Assembly (NCBI GenBank): GCA_019925095.2
Contig: CM034394.1
Span: forward strand, 6,150,272 to 6,214,271
Source: Dendrolimus kikuchii
Taxonomy: Eukaryota > Arthropoda > Insecta > Lepidoptera > Lasiocampidae
Direction: 5' to 3'
Length of the DNA: 64,000 bases
Below are positions 30,890 through 42,750 of the stretch, piece by piece. The notes below the pieces were generated by a model. The model worked only from the letters and a program-made list of their open reading frames with translations. It was not told the origin of the DNA and did not search any database. Position 1 is the stretch's first letter. Every line of letters starts with the position of its first letter. Made by a program: the position numbers and the translations under genes.

Positions 30890-31085
30890 CAGACAGACCA
30901 GACAGAAACAGACGAATCCTGGATTGGAGATCACGTCTCGGTAAACGTAGTGGCGGACCCCTCCCAGCCTGATGGACTGAAGACCTGCGTAAGGTCGCCG
31001 GTAGGAACTGGGTGAGGAAGACGGACGTACGGGATGTGAAGCGCAAGCTTGGGGAGCCCTTGTTTAGTGATTGGCTAGCAACGAC
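30890..31085 (+). pseudogene. RTE-like LINE C-terminal fragment
   Basis: Reading frames give R-R-x-RW-TDDLRKVAGRNWVRKTDVRDVK, matching the GRP-x-x-RW-x-DD-(L/I)-x-x-(V/I)AG-x-x-W block that ends several RTE-like ORFs. Short and frameshifted. A different family from the one at 4104. Confidence 0.55.
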
Positions 31086-31089
31086 GACG

Positions 31090-31755
31090 ACCTTTTTTTT
31101 CGTGTATTACGTACGTGAACTTTCAGTGCAGTCCAATTATTACGAGTACTTACGTGTTCGCATAATCGGACATCTATCAATCTATCTATCAATCGCTTTA
31201 AGATATTTTTAACATTTGGCTAACGATAACTTAGACTATGCACTAAATGAAAGTTTTTAACCCACATTTACAGTAATGATGGCTAGTCTCTGTTTATTTT
31301 TTACGAATTAATCACAATATTATGTAGCGGCATGTAGATTACATTTTCTTACTAAATATCATCCATATAGACCTACTAATTTTTAAGTAAAATGATTGTA
31401 ACCTAAAGGACGAACAAAGGTACAAATTTGACGATTTCATAAGGGTAACAACGTTTTAACCAAAATGTCTACGAAACCCTAAAACATATATATTTGATGT
31501 CTTGCATAAATATAATCTCTCAATCTCTCCTCAAAAAAAGAATTACGCCACGTTATACTAACGTAGTAGTATTAGTATTTCTGCGAGCCGATGCGACTAA
31601 TTCTTGGCAGATGTCTTATTATCCCTTTGAATTTGAGTGATCTATTGTTCGAGATAATCTCTTTGTTTATGCCGCAGCAAGACTTCATAAAATCTTATTC
31701 CTTTGTAAACTATTTCATGTAAATTCTTGGAAGCCATTAAGGCGACCATTTAACG
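31090..31755. other. No recognised feature
   Basis: AT-rich. The (ATCT)n run at 31170-31195 may be an old LINE tail. Confidence 0.4.
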
Positions 31756-31759
31756 ATTT

Positions 31760-32075
31760 CAAGAACCAGTGGGCGGCATGTAGCTAGAAGACCATGTCTA
31801 ATTTACAAATGGATGTCAGGGAGGTCGGTCAGTGGGGAAATGCGCTGGTCATGTTCTGACTGCAAACGAAGCGTTACCCCGTGCACTTTCAGATTAAGTA
31901 TCTTATAACGATGAACTTTGCGTGGTTTATGTGATAATGATTTTCTGCCCTCCGGTTTTTTTTGTTGTATTCAGCTATATTTGTAAGAACTATGAATTAC
32001 ATGTGTGTTACTTCTAATAAACTTTGTGATAATTCCAACAGCATGTTCGAATTTATACCCTACAAATTCTTAACA
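31760..32075 (+). mobile_element. Degenerate TGTTAC-family LTR
   Basis: Its right end (taataaactttgtgataattccaacagcat ... ttcttaaca, then gtat) lines up with the right end of the solo LTR at 33835-34324. The left part is diverged and no left end or TSD was found. Confidence 0.5.
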
Positions 32076-32079
32076 GTAT

Positions 32080-32680
32080 ATAATATAAATACTTTATTAA
32101 GGGGGAGTATCAGTCAAGTACATTATTTAATTTATACCCGCCAATTGGCAAGGCCAAAAATTTGAACAATCGATGTAGGTACATGATAAAATTTGCCAAT
32201 ATGGAAAATATACACAACTTTCAAAGATGCATCTTACGAGCATATTCAGGATATAGGAAATAATTTTAAATATTATCACTTAACAGAGGGTATTAAAAAC
32301 CAAGAGATACTACTAAACATCAAAGCAAAGATGTAAAGTACCTAATCAATGGTTGTTATCTAAAACTTGTAATATTATATTATAGGGGTATTAGTATATG
32401 TCAAGTTTCCGATGAAGATATATTGCGTAGAGTTGACATATGTCCGCTGTTGAGGCGTGATTGATGTAGTTGTTAGGTTATTAATATAACAAATACCATT
32501 TAGTCCTCAGGTTATCAGTAAATGTAGATAAGAGGCCATATCAGGTTTGGTTAATAAAGTAAACTTGATTTATTATTTACATAATCTGTATTATCTAAAA
32601 CCAACCTATTTATAAATAAAACTATACTTACAAAAGAACATAAATCTATAACTAAAAATTGATTCCAAATAGCTGTCAGC
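32080..32680. other. No recognised feature
   Basis: AT-rich, no coding resemblance. Confidence 0.4.
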
Positions 32681-32689
32681 GGGGAGCGT

Positions 32690-33375
32690 TGGATGGCAAT
32701 GCGTTGCCCTAGGTGTAAGCCAGCCTTTTGGTTACGCGAGACCTCAATTAGACTAGAGCTTGAGGATGCCGGGGGATTAAAGGAAGTCCCCCTGCGGTGG
32801 AAGTGGCCTTGCGCTGCCCACGCCTGCCAGGGCTGCGGAGAGGCTAGGTCATATACCCGTAGCCCTGGCATAAGGCAAAGGACGGAACACCCAGGGGTTT
32901 GAGTGGGTATCTCTAACTGGGGAGTGGCAATAGCATGGCACCAGTTCTGACTGGGCATGCTAGTGCCACCCCCAATCTGGCGAATCCCACACTAGGTCGC
33001 GAATTATCCCCCCAAGGTTCTGCCCTTGTCGCGGCCTAATCCTCAATCGGATTTCCCCTGGACAAAAAAAAAAAGACCTCAATTAGACGTTGAGAAGTCT
33101 CGATAGTGGTGATAAGCCTCAGGGCCCCACAGCCCCAGGGTCTAGACCCCGAAAGCCACAAATATGAACTCACTACCAATGGATACGCGTTTCAGGGTCT
33201 CTTGGTGTGCAGTAGCAGCCCCACCTGTCACGGCAGTCTCTGGAACATGGGATACCGCCAAAGTATCGACACAAGTTGCGTCGCGTACTAGGCGGCGTCC
33301 CATCTTCCATAGCACCAACGACATTCCGTCTAGTCTTACCAACGTCGTGGCATAGCCCATTTGATTCACGAACAG
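32690..33375 (+). repeat. GC-richer old repeat with a nested LINE 3' end
   Basis: 32690-32753 and 33089-33375 flank the nested element at 32754. The junction text gttacgcgaga...gaagtctcgata is repeated in diverged form at 44395-44510. Frames at 33164-33355 are open but have no recognisable domain. Confidence 0.55.
32754..33073 (+). mobile_element. Nested LINE 3' end with poly(A) and 15-bp TSD
   Basis: 320 bp, plus orientation, A-tail at 33063-33073. Perfect TSD agacctcaattagac at 32739-32753 and 33074-33088. Its last ~210 bp are the same module as 14628-15188 (ccgtagccctggcataagg ... atttcccctgg). Confidence 0.85.
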
Positions 33376-33830
33376 CTAGTGTCCCGACGGTGACAATTTA
33401 TATGATCTATTTACTACACCTCGTTTAATTGTAACCATTTCTACGGCAGCAAGCAAAAAAGTGATAAGTTGCATTTATATACTCCCGCTGCCCATTTCCT
33501 CTGATACTTTTCTGCTTACTGCTGTAAAAGTGGGTCTAATCTAAAGAGGGATTACTGTTATATAACTGCCACTCTGACATTCGCAGAATCAATACAGTAA
33601 GTGTTAGTAGATCAGAACTGCAAGCGGTAGCGATCAAAAAACCCGTCTTATATGGAAGTGAAAAAAAAAGTGCCCATCGCTGAGCATATAAAATAGCACA
33701 TGAACCGATCAGAATGGTGCTAAAGTAAGCAAGGACTATCAGTCAGTCTTCAGTTTAGTCGAAATATTTGTCATTTTTTAAATTATTAAATTACTGTGTA
33801 TTTTTAATAATACTTGAAAGCAATTTTGAA
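33376..33830. other. No recognised feature
   Basis: Mixed composition. No TE text identified. Confidence 0.4.
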
Positions 33831-33834
33831 GTAT

Positions 33835-34324
33835 TGTTACAACTTAGGCTCCGCACATAAGCACATTTTATTACCTGTCGGCATTTGAATTGATTGTAAT
33901 CCTTTTATGATCGTCTTCTTTTGTTCACTCGTTTATTGGCATACGTTTCTAGTTATTGTGGAGAACAGTCTATTGTCCTATTGTACTCATTTACGGCCGC
34001 TCAGGAGTATCATTATAAGTACAAGCTAATTCTAGGAAATTATGTCGACGTTGCCGGGCGGGCACATTTGCATTTGTGAAGTATAAAACGATGGCCTGAT
34101 TAAGAGAGGGGGTCAGTTGAGCTACAACTACGATCTAGGCGTGACGTGTGTACATTCGGGAATCTAATATTGACGGACTTTGCGCGTTTTATTGAATTAC
34201 GACCTTCTGCATTACGTTTGTATTTGTTCCGTTTGCTTATATTTGTATCTGTGTTTGTATAGTTCTAATAAACTCTATAATAATTCTAACGGCATTTTAT
34301 TTCGAGTCCCGCAAACTCGTAACA
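33835..34324 (+). mobile_element. Solo LTR (TGTTAC family), copy 3
   Basis: 490 bp from TGTTACAAC to CTCGTAACA, TSD gtat at 33831-33834 and 34325-34328. TATAAAA at 34082-34088; AATAAA at about 34267-34272, ~50 bp before the LTR end. Plus orientation. It has no internal region. Confidence 0.9.
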
Positions 34325-34328
34325 GTAT

Positions 34329-35755
34329 TTATTATTATAAATGCTTTTAAATTCACCTGTAGCTACAGTAGCGTCCAGTGTCAGACGAATATACTCTTTA
34401 CTTCTACCTTCCATAGATCAGAACAATCATCTCAATTACCTTTGAATGACATTCCTACTTTACACGACATCAATTTATGTACCAAAAATACTAATGATTA
34501 CATATATAGAACATTGCTATTGAAACAAATTGGCTAGCTTTAGTAGAATTACAAGAAACAAACTTACCAGAAACAGTATATCTAATATTCTGAATAGTTC
34601 GAGTGTTTCCTAATCCTTTAGAATTTGAGCGAGGTATCACATTTAGCGTATTCAAATAGAATGTAACAATATAAGAGCCGAACAAACTTTAAAGGTCAAA
34701 TGGGCATACAGTTAGTTATAAAGAGGCCTGCATATATATAGGTACACAAGATATCTTTATAGATATAAATGTAGACGAACACGGATTATCTGAATAAATA
34801 ATGACACTTGAGTTTATTTTAAGAATGTCAAGGCTGAGACGTTGATTGTAAGGGTTTGTGATATTCTGTGTTACCTATGCGTGGGCGGAAGTCTAGACCT
34901 AGTCTTATCAGCTTTAATGTCTATTTAATATGATTTATTCAACCTCTTTGGGTATTCATCGGTGAGATGCGTATGAAGTGCTTAAACTTGTGGGAGGATA
35001 TTGACGACTATGTTGACATTCACAAAACTGTTTTATTATTCTCATAAAAGAGTATTATATTTTTGGGGTTAATCTATTTTTGTACATGTTGAGGTGAGTT
35101 CATTTTACTTTTTACGTTTACACATCTATTTTACATATTTTTGATAGTAAATTTCACATGCTTCAAATTGCCATTTTTCATTGTTCCAGGCAACGTAACA
35201 GTGAGGTTTTGTGAGTCATTAAATGTAATGCACAGACTATAAACTCTCGACTTCATATCTAAATTTAATCATAATTAATCATTTGAAAATGAAACTGTAT
35301 TATTTAAAAGGAATAAAAACCAACGAACATTTCTGTATTGTGGCTACGCCTTAGTAGTTGCCGAGAAACTACTATAGTTGGGCCGTTCTATAAAGCCACA
35401 TGGCATCTATCAAATTTATTTTAGTAGTTACCTACGTGAAATATCGATATGATACAATGAAATATAGAAATATCGATTCCTAGGCCTTTTTTTTGAAACT
35501 TCTTTTTTGGGGGCACGCTAATTCTCGAAAATTGTAAGTCATAATTTTTTTGTTGTTGTTTCATTTTTTCAGTTTTTATAACAATTTTTCGATATTTTAG
35601 AAATTTTCTTTAACGGCGCTGCGTGCCCCCGCGTGCCCCCACAAGAAAGCTCTATTGATTCCTGTATTTATATTAAGTTACACATTACCGAATCGAATAA
35701 ATATTTTTTAAAATTAAAATAAGATATTTTGTTTATTATATTATACGTTTCGTTG
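34329..35755. other. No recognised feature over 1.4 kb
   Basis: AT-rich. A short tandem gcgtgcccc occurs at 35624-35641. No coding resemblance. Confidence 0.4.
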
Positions 35756-35764
35756 CTTTATTAT

Positions 35765-36030
35765 CTTTACATACATACATAACTTCACGCCAGTTCCCTT
35801 GCGGGGTAGGCACGAACAACAGAGCGCCATTTAGGCTTATTCTTACACACCTCACTTGCTTCTTTGACAATCATAACTCTTGTCATGCACGCTCGTCTGT
35901 TCTTAAGGCTCCTGACATCACCTTCTGCTAGTACACGATCAATTTGATCATGGAAGGAGTGTCGTGGCCTTCCGCGACTTCTGCATCCATCCACTTTTAC
36001 ATTGTATATCTGTTTAGTCATTCTTTAATT
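35765..36030 (-). mobile_element. RTE-type LINE, truncated copy
   Basis: Minus-oriented. The last ~78 codons of the RTE ORF (MTKQIYNVKVDG to ARELA, 36021-35785) are open; TATG tail at the left. Flanks share ctttattat (35756-35764 and 36031-36039), a likely imperfect TSD. Confidence 0.85.
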
Positions 36031-36039
36031 CTTTATTAT

Positions 36040-36890
36040 GTTTAAAATATAAAAAATATTCATAACTTAATTAAATACGATTTAAGATTAATTTTTTCGA
36101 TAATACATCAATCACCGGGTCACGTCACTAATATTTAAGAAAAAAAAGTATTTATAAACATAACGTTAGTTAGACGAATTAGCTGATTATGATGTTGTAA
36201 TTTGATATAAATAATTTTAATACTGTTATTTCGTGAGATTAGTTTGTCAGTATTTATATGAAACTTCAAATGGGGCTTCTTAGAACGCCTCAACTATAAA
36301 TCCGTCCGTCTATCTTTGTATGCAACGACAAACGGATATGATGAAAACATAAGTGTACCGTTTTAGCAAAACTCATTCACAGATCTTTTTCATTTTGCCT
36401 TTTTCTCATAAAACAGACGGAATGTTAAATACAGCCATGACAGTTGCAAATCGCAATGATAATAAAAAGAACAATAACTTCTCTACGATCAAAACAATAT
36501 AAGTGGCACTAATACTGAACGGCGAACAATAAAATGAAATCTAGCCAATACGTTCATTTTATTGCGCTATGCGACAAATATCGGTGCCTTATTAGGTGAA
36601 AGTGATCGTAATCTTAAGGACTAATAACTACGTAATTGATATTGAGCGTTGGTCAAACTTCGTAGATGGAGCGGGAGCGGATATACCGAAGTTAAACGGA
36701 TCGACCAAATTGAATTAATTTGGTTGAAAAGTACAGAACTGAAAGGACGCGACGATATTCCGTGATATTGGATGGTTCAAATTTATATTTATATGAATCA
36801 CTTTGGTTGATTCGTCTAAATTGAAAGAAATGAGTCGTTTAATATCGACTTTGTGGTATGCGGTGCTGTCAACGAGTACAATAATATTAA
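36040..36890. other. No recognised feature
   Basis: AT-rich, no coding or repeat text confirmed. Confidence 0.4.
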
Positions 36891-36893
36891 ACA

Positions 36894-37123
36894 TTAGCTG
36901 CGCCCCGCGGTCTCACTCGCGTGGTGATGCAAATCGTTATATTTTGGATAATTCACACTATATCTTTATAAATTATAGCTTATGTGTTATTTTGATGTGT
37001 AAGCTATATTATTGTAAAGTTTCATTAAAATCCATTCTGTAGTTTTTGCCTGAAAGAATAACAAACATACATCCATACATTGTTACAAACTTTTGCGTTT
37101 ATAATATTAGTAGGTTAGTAGGA
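36894..37123 (-). mobile_element. Non-autonomous Helitron
   Basis: On the minus strand it begins TCCTACTAAC...TAATATTATAAACGC after an A and ends ...gcggggcgcagCTAA before a T, matching the Helitron rule (5' TC, 3' CTRR, A^T target). The interior has aacaaacatacatccatac and ctacagaatgg, standard text of these repeats. 230 bp, no coding. Confidence 0.7.
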
Positions 37124-37805
37124 TTGTCCTATTTAGGCTCCTGTAGTCATTTTGGCAAAAACAGAATCCTTATTTAATCATTATGTCCGGCTGTACGTCT
37201 GTCTGTGAATTTCAAAGTAACTTTTTACGAAATCCATTGGGTCTCCACAGTTGAAATTTGACAGGAGGGTGTAAATAGTCTTAATTATCACTACAAAGTC
37301 GCCGCCGTACATGTAACTAAGAGTTGATAAAAATTGTATAGGTACATACTTGTGTGTGTATTAATCATTCCTTGAACACAACGATATTTATTAATATTTT
37401 TTTAATGTAGTAAATAAGTGGTTAGCTGGTGAGACTTTAAATTTTAAACTATGAAGTTTGGAAATTCTGAAAAACAACAGTGTGACAGTGCTAAAAAATA
37501 TTTCAAATTCCAAAACTGATTTTGAACAAATTGTTGTTCATATCTATGAAAAACTTACTTCTTAGTTGAGTAGTTCAATAAGTAAAGATGACAAGAATAC
37601 ATTATCTTAACTATTGTGGCTATTGATATTCAATTTAAGGAGGATACATATTTACTCGGGAATACGCAAAGGCAAAATATACATTACAACAAAAAGATAA
37701 ATAATGTGTTCCTAGTCGTTAATAGTATTTCTGATCGAAAGCACATTAGAAAATTACTTATAATAAAATCTACCAAAGAATAGAATACAATATAAGTGTC
37801 CTTTA
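37124..37805. other. No recognised feature
   Basis: AT-rich. 37140-37270 (tttgtccggctgtacgtctgtctg ... ctggg-type text) is a diffuse repeat also seen near 62215-62300 (gtccgtctg ... accactggg). Confidence 0.4.
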
Positions 37806-37811
37806 TTGTAC

Positions 37812-38014
37812 TCTATACTAATATTATAAAGAGGAAAGATTTGTATTTTTGTATGTTTGTAACAAATAAACTCAAAAACTACTGGACCGATTTCAAAAAT
37901 TCTTACACCATTAGCATACTACGTTATACCTTAGTAACTTAGGCTATATTTAGAAGTTTATCCCAAAAAAAAAAAAAAAATATCCATCCGTGCGAATCTG
38001 GGACGGACCGCTAG
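37812..38014 (+). mobile_element. Non-autonomous Helitron with A-run
   Basis: Begins TCTATACTAATATTATAAAG and ends gggacggaccgCTAG before T. Contains actcaaaaactactggaccgattt and an internal A16 run at 37965-37980. The base before TC is C, not the expected A, so the exact start may be off by a few bases. Confidence 0.65.
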
Positions 38015-38429
38015 TAGGAAATATTTTAGTTAAGTTAAAAAAAACACAACAAAAAAATAATTTCACTTGTCTTTGAAAAATATATTTATCATATTAACTT
38101 ATTATTAAAGGCATGTTAGGACGTATTCTACGAATCAGGAAGTCTGCCACGTTTTTAATCCGCTCCCGCTCTGACTATCAATAAGACCGAGGCTTTTAAT
38201 AGCTTTCTCAAAGACCCAAAAACACATTTTCGTAGAATCATGTCGTTGGTTTGCATAGTTTGAAAACAAACAAGACTACAGTATTACAGAAGATTTAAAT
38301 TAATTAATTTTAAATTAAAATCCTTATCCACCTTATATAATATAGTTTGTATCTTTAGTCTTGGTAAAGAAAGAAACAAAATACTTATTTCTAAAAATGC
38401 GATACGTCACAGTAATTAATAATAATAAA

Positions 38430-38773
38430 AACAGGGTGAGTATCGACACCTCGTACCCGACTCCTACACGGGAGCCAAGGCTAGGCCCCCGCCTCCGTGC
38501 TTGTCTTAGCCGGCACGGAGTGGAGATCGCTAGAACTAAGATTCAAGCTCCAGGGCTAGAAGTAATAAATTGCCTAAGTAGCTTAGGTGAACCTACAGCC
38601 CACCTCTCGACGCCCAGGAGCCACTTATACCCATGTTGACCCTCGCCAATTTGTACGGCATTTTTTTGGGACCTATGTAGCGAGTGGCGAGTCACCGTCT
38701 GTCCATTTTATCCATGTTCCCCGAATATTTCGACGGTACATTGCGTAAAAAGAGCTCGGTCCTTTTTGTTCTC
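38430..38773 (+). repeat. GC-rich repeat remnant of unknown type
   Basis: GC-rich island in AT-rich surroundings, interrupted at 38780 by a poly(A) retroelement and probably resumed at 39105-39330 (ctgactgggtcttgtcc). The phrase ctctcgacgcccaggagcc is reminiscent of LINE untranslated regions, but I cannot name it. Confidence 0.4.
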
Positions 38774-38780
38774 ATCTCCT

Positions 38781-39097
38781 TTTTTTTTTTTTATTGCAGG
38801 AGTTCAGCAGACAGGCAGACGGCCCACTTGATGGAAAGCGGTTACCATCGCCTATGGACATTTGCAACACCAAAGGTGCTACAAATGCGCTGCTGCTCTC
38901 TTAAGGGAGACTGGAACCTGGTCACTAATGCCGGAACACAACTCAAGGTTATTATGGCGACATACTTTAGACCAGGGGTGGTAGCCATCCAGTCGGGAAA
39001 TGCCCTACCACCTGGCTGTGGGTTGTTTTGTCGCCTCTTACGACAGGCCGCCCGGCCGCAGGAAATTGTATTCTTTCTCCGTTCCTGCACAGAAGAA
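38781..39097 (-). mobile_element. Poly(A)-type retroelement, copy d (most complete)
   Basis: Minus-oriented, 317 bp, with a T13-15 run on the plus strand (A-tail) preceded on the minus strand by AATAAA. Direct 7-bp flanks atctcct at 38774-38780 and 39098-39104 are a possible TSD. The open frames inside it are chance products of the repeat, found in every copy. Family: SINE or LINE 3' end; no pol III box was found. Confidence 0.8.
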
Positions 39098-39104
39098 ATC
39101 TCCT

Positions 39105-39515
39105 ACAATATTCCTACACTGACTGGGTCTTGTCCTTGGCGCAATACAATATGGTATAGCCAGGGATAATAGCCGTTCATGATCACGCCACATTCACATT
39201 AAGTTTGTCAAGGGGCCTTTACTTGTCTCCAAAAGTCCGGGCCATTTTTATGTCCCATGATCTGCGGGGCCTTCAAATTACCAATAATAATGAAATTGTG
39301 TGCAGCAATTTGCGAAATGAGGTTAGCACTCAGTATTTTGCTGTGCCGAAACATAGTCCGACACAGCACTGATTTTCAGTGCCCACCTCCTTAATCCTAA
39401 TGTCATGCGACCTACCGTAAACACTAGCCAAATTAAAATTATAGTGAACGTATACGTGAAAGGAATAATAACAATAAAAAAACAGAAAACAATAACAAGA
39501 TAATTATTAAACAAT
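39105..39515. other. No gene
   Basis: The first 230 bp probably belong to the GC-rich remnant at 38430. The rest is AT-rich. Confidence 0.4.
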
Positions 39516-39517
39516 AA

Positions 39518-39827
39518 TAGTTAAAAAAATACTCTTTTATAGAAAATCCAACTAAAAAATAGAAAATAAATTTTAAATTTAAATTAAAAAATAGTGTAAG
39601 AAAAAATGATTTTATTGTAAAAAAACCGTGGGGTGCATGGTATGAATAGTTATATATATTTTATGAACAGATATGAGTGGTTATTTTGATAATATCCTGA
39701 AAAGCACCCAACGCTTTTTTTACAATAAAATATTTTTTACTTACACTATTTTAAATTTAAATTTATTAAAATTTATTTCCTATTTTGTACTTGGATTTTC
39801 TATAAAAGCGTATTTTTTTTTAAACTA
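39518..39827. mobile_element. Fold-back element with ~120-bp inverted arms
   Basis: Left arm 39518-39637 and right arm 39703-39827 are imperfect reverse complements over about 120 bp: tag-tt-aaaaaaatac...cttttatagaaaatcca and, at the inner end, tttattgtaaaaaaa(c/g)cgt(g/t)gggtgc. The loop is about 65 bp. No coding capacity; superfamily unknown because no clear TSD is visible. Confidence 0.75.
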
Positions 39828-39829
39828 TT

Positions 39830-40010
39830 TTTTATTTTTCATTTTTTAGTGATCTAATTCTCTTCTCCGTGGAAACTTTGAAAAAGAATTAAATACACTC
39901 TTATGATAAAATGGAACATTATGTAAAAATAAGCTTTTTTAAAAAGATTTTTAAATACAAGCTTTTGAGATCCTGCATATCATGTAGCAGCAGAGTGCTA
40001 GCCAAGACAC
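39830..40010. other. No recognised feature
   Basis: AT-rich spacer. Confidence 0.35.
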
Positions 40011-40015
40011 GTAAA

Positions 40016-40235
40016 ACGAGCCCAAACACGACGGGTCTATCTTGTTTAGTACAGGAGGTCCTATGGCCACCTTCCGACTCCATCATCAGATCAGCTCCAT
40101 GGTACCATATTATTGCATTGTCACGCGATATACACATTCGTGCAAAATTTCAGCTCAATCGGAAACCGGGAAGTCGATCAAATTTAACTTGAAAGATTCC
40201 GTTACATACTAACATACGTATGAAGCTAATAAAAG
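40016..40235 (+). repeat. Lepidopteran-type interspersed repeat
   Basis: The text gcaaaatttcagctcaatcgg, aaccgggaagtcgatcaaat, and the end gaagctaataaaagcgt form a stereotyped arrangement I recognise as a common moth/butterfly repeat. Only one copy in the window, so boundaries are approximate. Confidence 0.5.
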
Positions 40236-41750
40236 CGTATTAAAAATATATATATGTAGGTAAAAGTAAAGATTTTGTATGTATTGCATACAACTAAATA
40301 TACTCTGTAGCTAGAGCTAACCGCTAACCGCGGTTTTCCTGATCTCCATTTTTAACAGGCAATTGTGATTTTATAATGTTGTTTTTCCGTGATCGCCACT
40401 GAAGATAAATTTATTTACAATAATAAAGAATATTAAAAGCATTGTCATTATTTAATAAACTACTCTATTTGGACTAAAGCATGGTGTGGGGTGACAGCTA
40501 TCAATATTACATTACTAGGAAAATGACATTATGTAATTACGTTTTATTGACAACGATACTGAATGAAAACAGAGTTATATCAAACATTAAGATCCTTTTC
40601 CGACTCTGATATGAGTTTAGGCAGTTTAATCGAATTTTATATAACAATATGCATGTTTATAATATATGCATGTTGGTGGTTTAGTTGATATCTTTAAAAC
40701 AAAAAATGAGTTAAAAAAATCAAAAACTCGGCTGTAAAAAAAGACAATTTAAAAGTAATGCACTACAAAGCCCGAAATGAGATTGAGAATAAAAAACAAA
40801 ATTAAAACAAACTATAAACAAATTAAACTCTACTTTGGTTAAACAGACAATATTATAAGGTGAAAACCTAAATTAAATACTCGCATTAAGTTTTGTAGTA
40901 AACAGAACCTATTAATATTCTTTCGGTTTATAATTTGCAATTGTGTCAAAAGTGAAAAGAAATGATTCGCCTTATGGCACCCATGTGTCTCCCATGCCAT
41001 GCTACAGCGCACCGAAAAAGCATTCCCCATATTGTACGAATGTAATTCTGAATAATGATAAAAATATTTTCGCAATTCTAGACCTGGCAAAAATACCAAT
41101 AATCGTAACTTGGGCACCCATCGCACATTTCTCACCAACTTTTAATTGGCCATTGCCAACTTGAGATATTAATAACTTGGAGACTTTAATTTCTGGACAT
41201 TGTCTGAGCAATATCGTACAAGTCGGCTCTTGATTTAGGGCCAGTATTTGAACAATGTTACTGTTCAAATTAACTTTTCAGTCGTTATTACGTCATTTCA
41301 AGTCTTCACAGTTAACTGTTTGAACGAATGTCTTATTTCGTATAGCGGCTTTCAAAATTAGTTTTCTACTCGAAGAGAGCAAAAGCTTGTTGAAATCCGG
41401 TTTCTACAAACTAATTATATAAATGCTTCAAGTCTTTAATATCATGTTTACATGACATAACATTCTGCATTAATATAGATATATAGACGTATTAGTTACA
41501 CTTTATTCCTCAACAAAATGATTTCATGATGATGACAATGATGAGCGGCGTATCAACAGTTGAGACTCTTAATCAGTCCATATTTGCAGGGCAGGATTGT
41601 CGTCCAATGTTAAAATTCCAAATTTTTATTAGTTACGTTTTGTGTGAAATATTGTGGATAATTCAACTGAAAAGTGTTGGTTCAACTGAAAAGATAAGAT
41701 CTTTATTCCAGGACTCGTCTGCTCCATCAGCCATCAGTAAGTCAGTAAGT
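40236..41750. other. No recognised feature over 1.5 kb
   Basis: AT-rich. No TE text confirmed and no plausible exon seen. Confidence 0.4.
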
Positions 41751-41756
41751 TTTTAT

Positions 41757-42058
41757 CCGACAGAACGGAGAAAGAATACAATTTCCTGTGGCCAGGCAGC
41801 CTGTCGTAAGAGGCGATAAAACAACTCACAGCCAGGTGGTAAAGTGTTTTCCCATCTGGAAGGCTACCAACCCTGGTCTGAAGTATGCCACCATAACAAC
41901 TTGAGTTGTGTTCCGCCATTGGTGGCCAGGTTCTAGTCTGCATTTAGAGAGCGGCAGCACATTGATAGCACCTTTGATGTTACAAATATCCAAAGGCGAC
42001 GGTAACCACTTTCCATCAGGTGGGCCATCTGCCTGTCTGCTGAACTCATGCAATAAAA
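41757..42058 (+). mobile_element. Poly(A)-type retroelement, copy e, opposite orientation
   Basis: Plus-oriented copy ending cagacaggcag-region (here gcctgtctgctgaact), catgcaataaaaaaag. About 85% similar to copy d by eye. It shows the family's sense direction, with AATAAA followed by A7. Confidence 0.75.
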
Positions 42059-42169
42059 AAAGTAAGCTTGAGTCTCTAGTGAATATACTAGTTTATGATT
42101 TTATCTATAAGACCCAAGCCAACATAGCTCTTCCAATAGCCAACATTGTTTTCATTGCGGTGCTGACAA

Positions 42170-42750
42170 ACAGGTAAACAGCCCGTCTAATGGAGAATAG
42201 TTACCATCGTATATGGGTGGATGCAACACTGAGGGCGAAGCCAATGTATGCCAATTTTTAGGATGGGATAGAGGGGGTTGGGATAAGAGGATGACATAAG
42301 GCATCTGGGGATGCAATGAAACTAACCTCTGTTGACGAAGTGAGTTTGTTCTGCTTCCCGGGGCACTGTTAGGCCTTGATGCGCGGATGAGCGTGGGCGT
42401 AACTACATTCTAAGTCTTACGCTTTTCCTACCACAAGCGCGGGTACATGGGATGCAGGAAGGTTTAGTAGAGTAGTAGCATATTGGGAACGCCTTTACCA
42501 GTTGAGTCTCCACACATGCCGGCGGTCGATTTTGTTTTTCCACTTTCCAGTAGTGTGGTCTAACACGTATTCCCCCCCACTGCTTCAACAACAAGAGAAA
42601 ATAATTAAAAAATAGGATGACGTAAAGAAGACGAGATAGAAGGGTAAGACAGCCAGAATGGATTAGAGGGAATGGGATATCGGAATGAAATAGGGGGCTG
42701 GGATATGGGAATGGGTTAGAGAGAGGGAGAAGTAGGTAATCGATTTGCCA
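42170..42750. repeat. Composite old repeats with a purine-rich strand
   Basis: 42170-42240 (acaaacaggtaaacagcccgtctaatggagaatagttaccat) resembles the core of the poly(A) retroelement. 42395-42590 (agtttctccacacatgccgg... tccactttccagtagtgtgg) resembles a second lepidopteran repeat. 42600-42740 is almost free of C on the plus strand. Boundaries uncertain. Confidence 0.45.

Noticed and set aside
38684..39169. 161-codon frame over a poly(A) retroelement
   Set aside because: The same YHRLWTFATPKVLQM-type text appears in all copies on the strand opposite to the A-tail, so it is an antisense by-product of the repeat.
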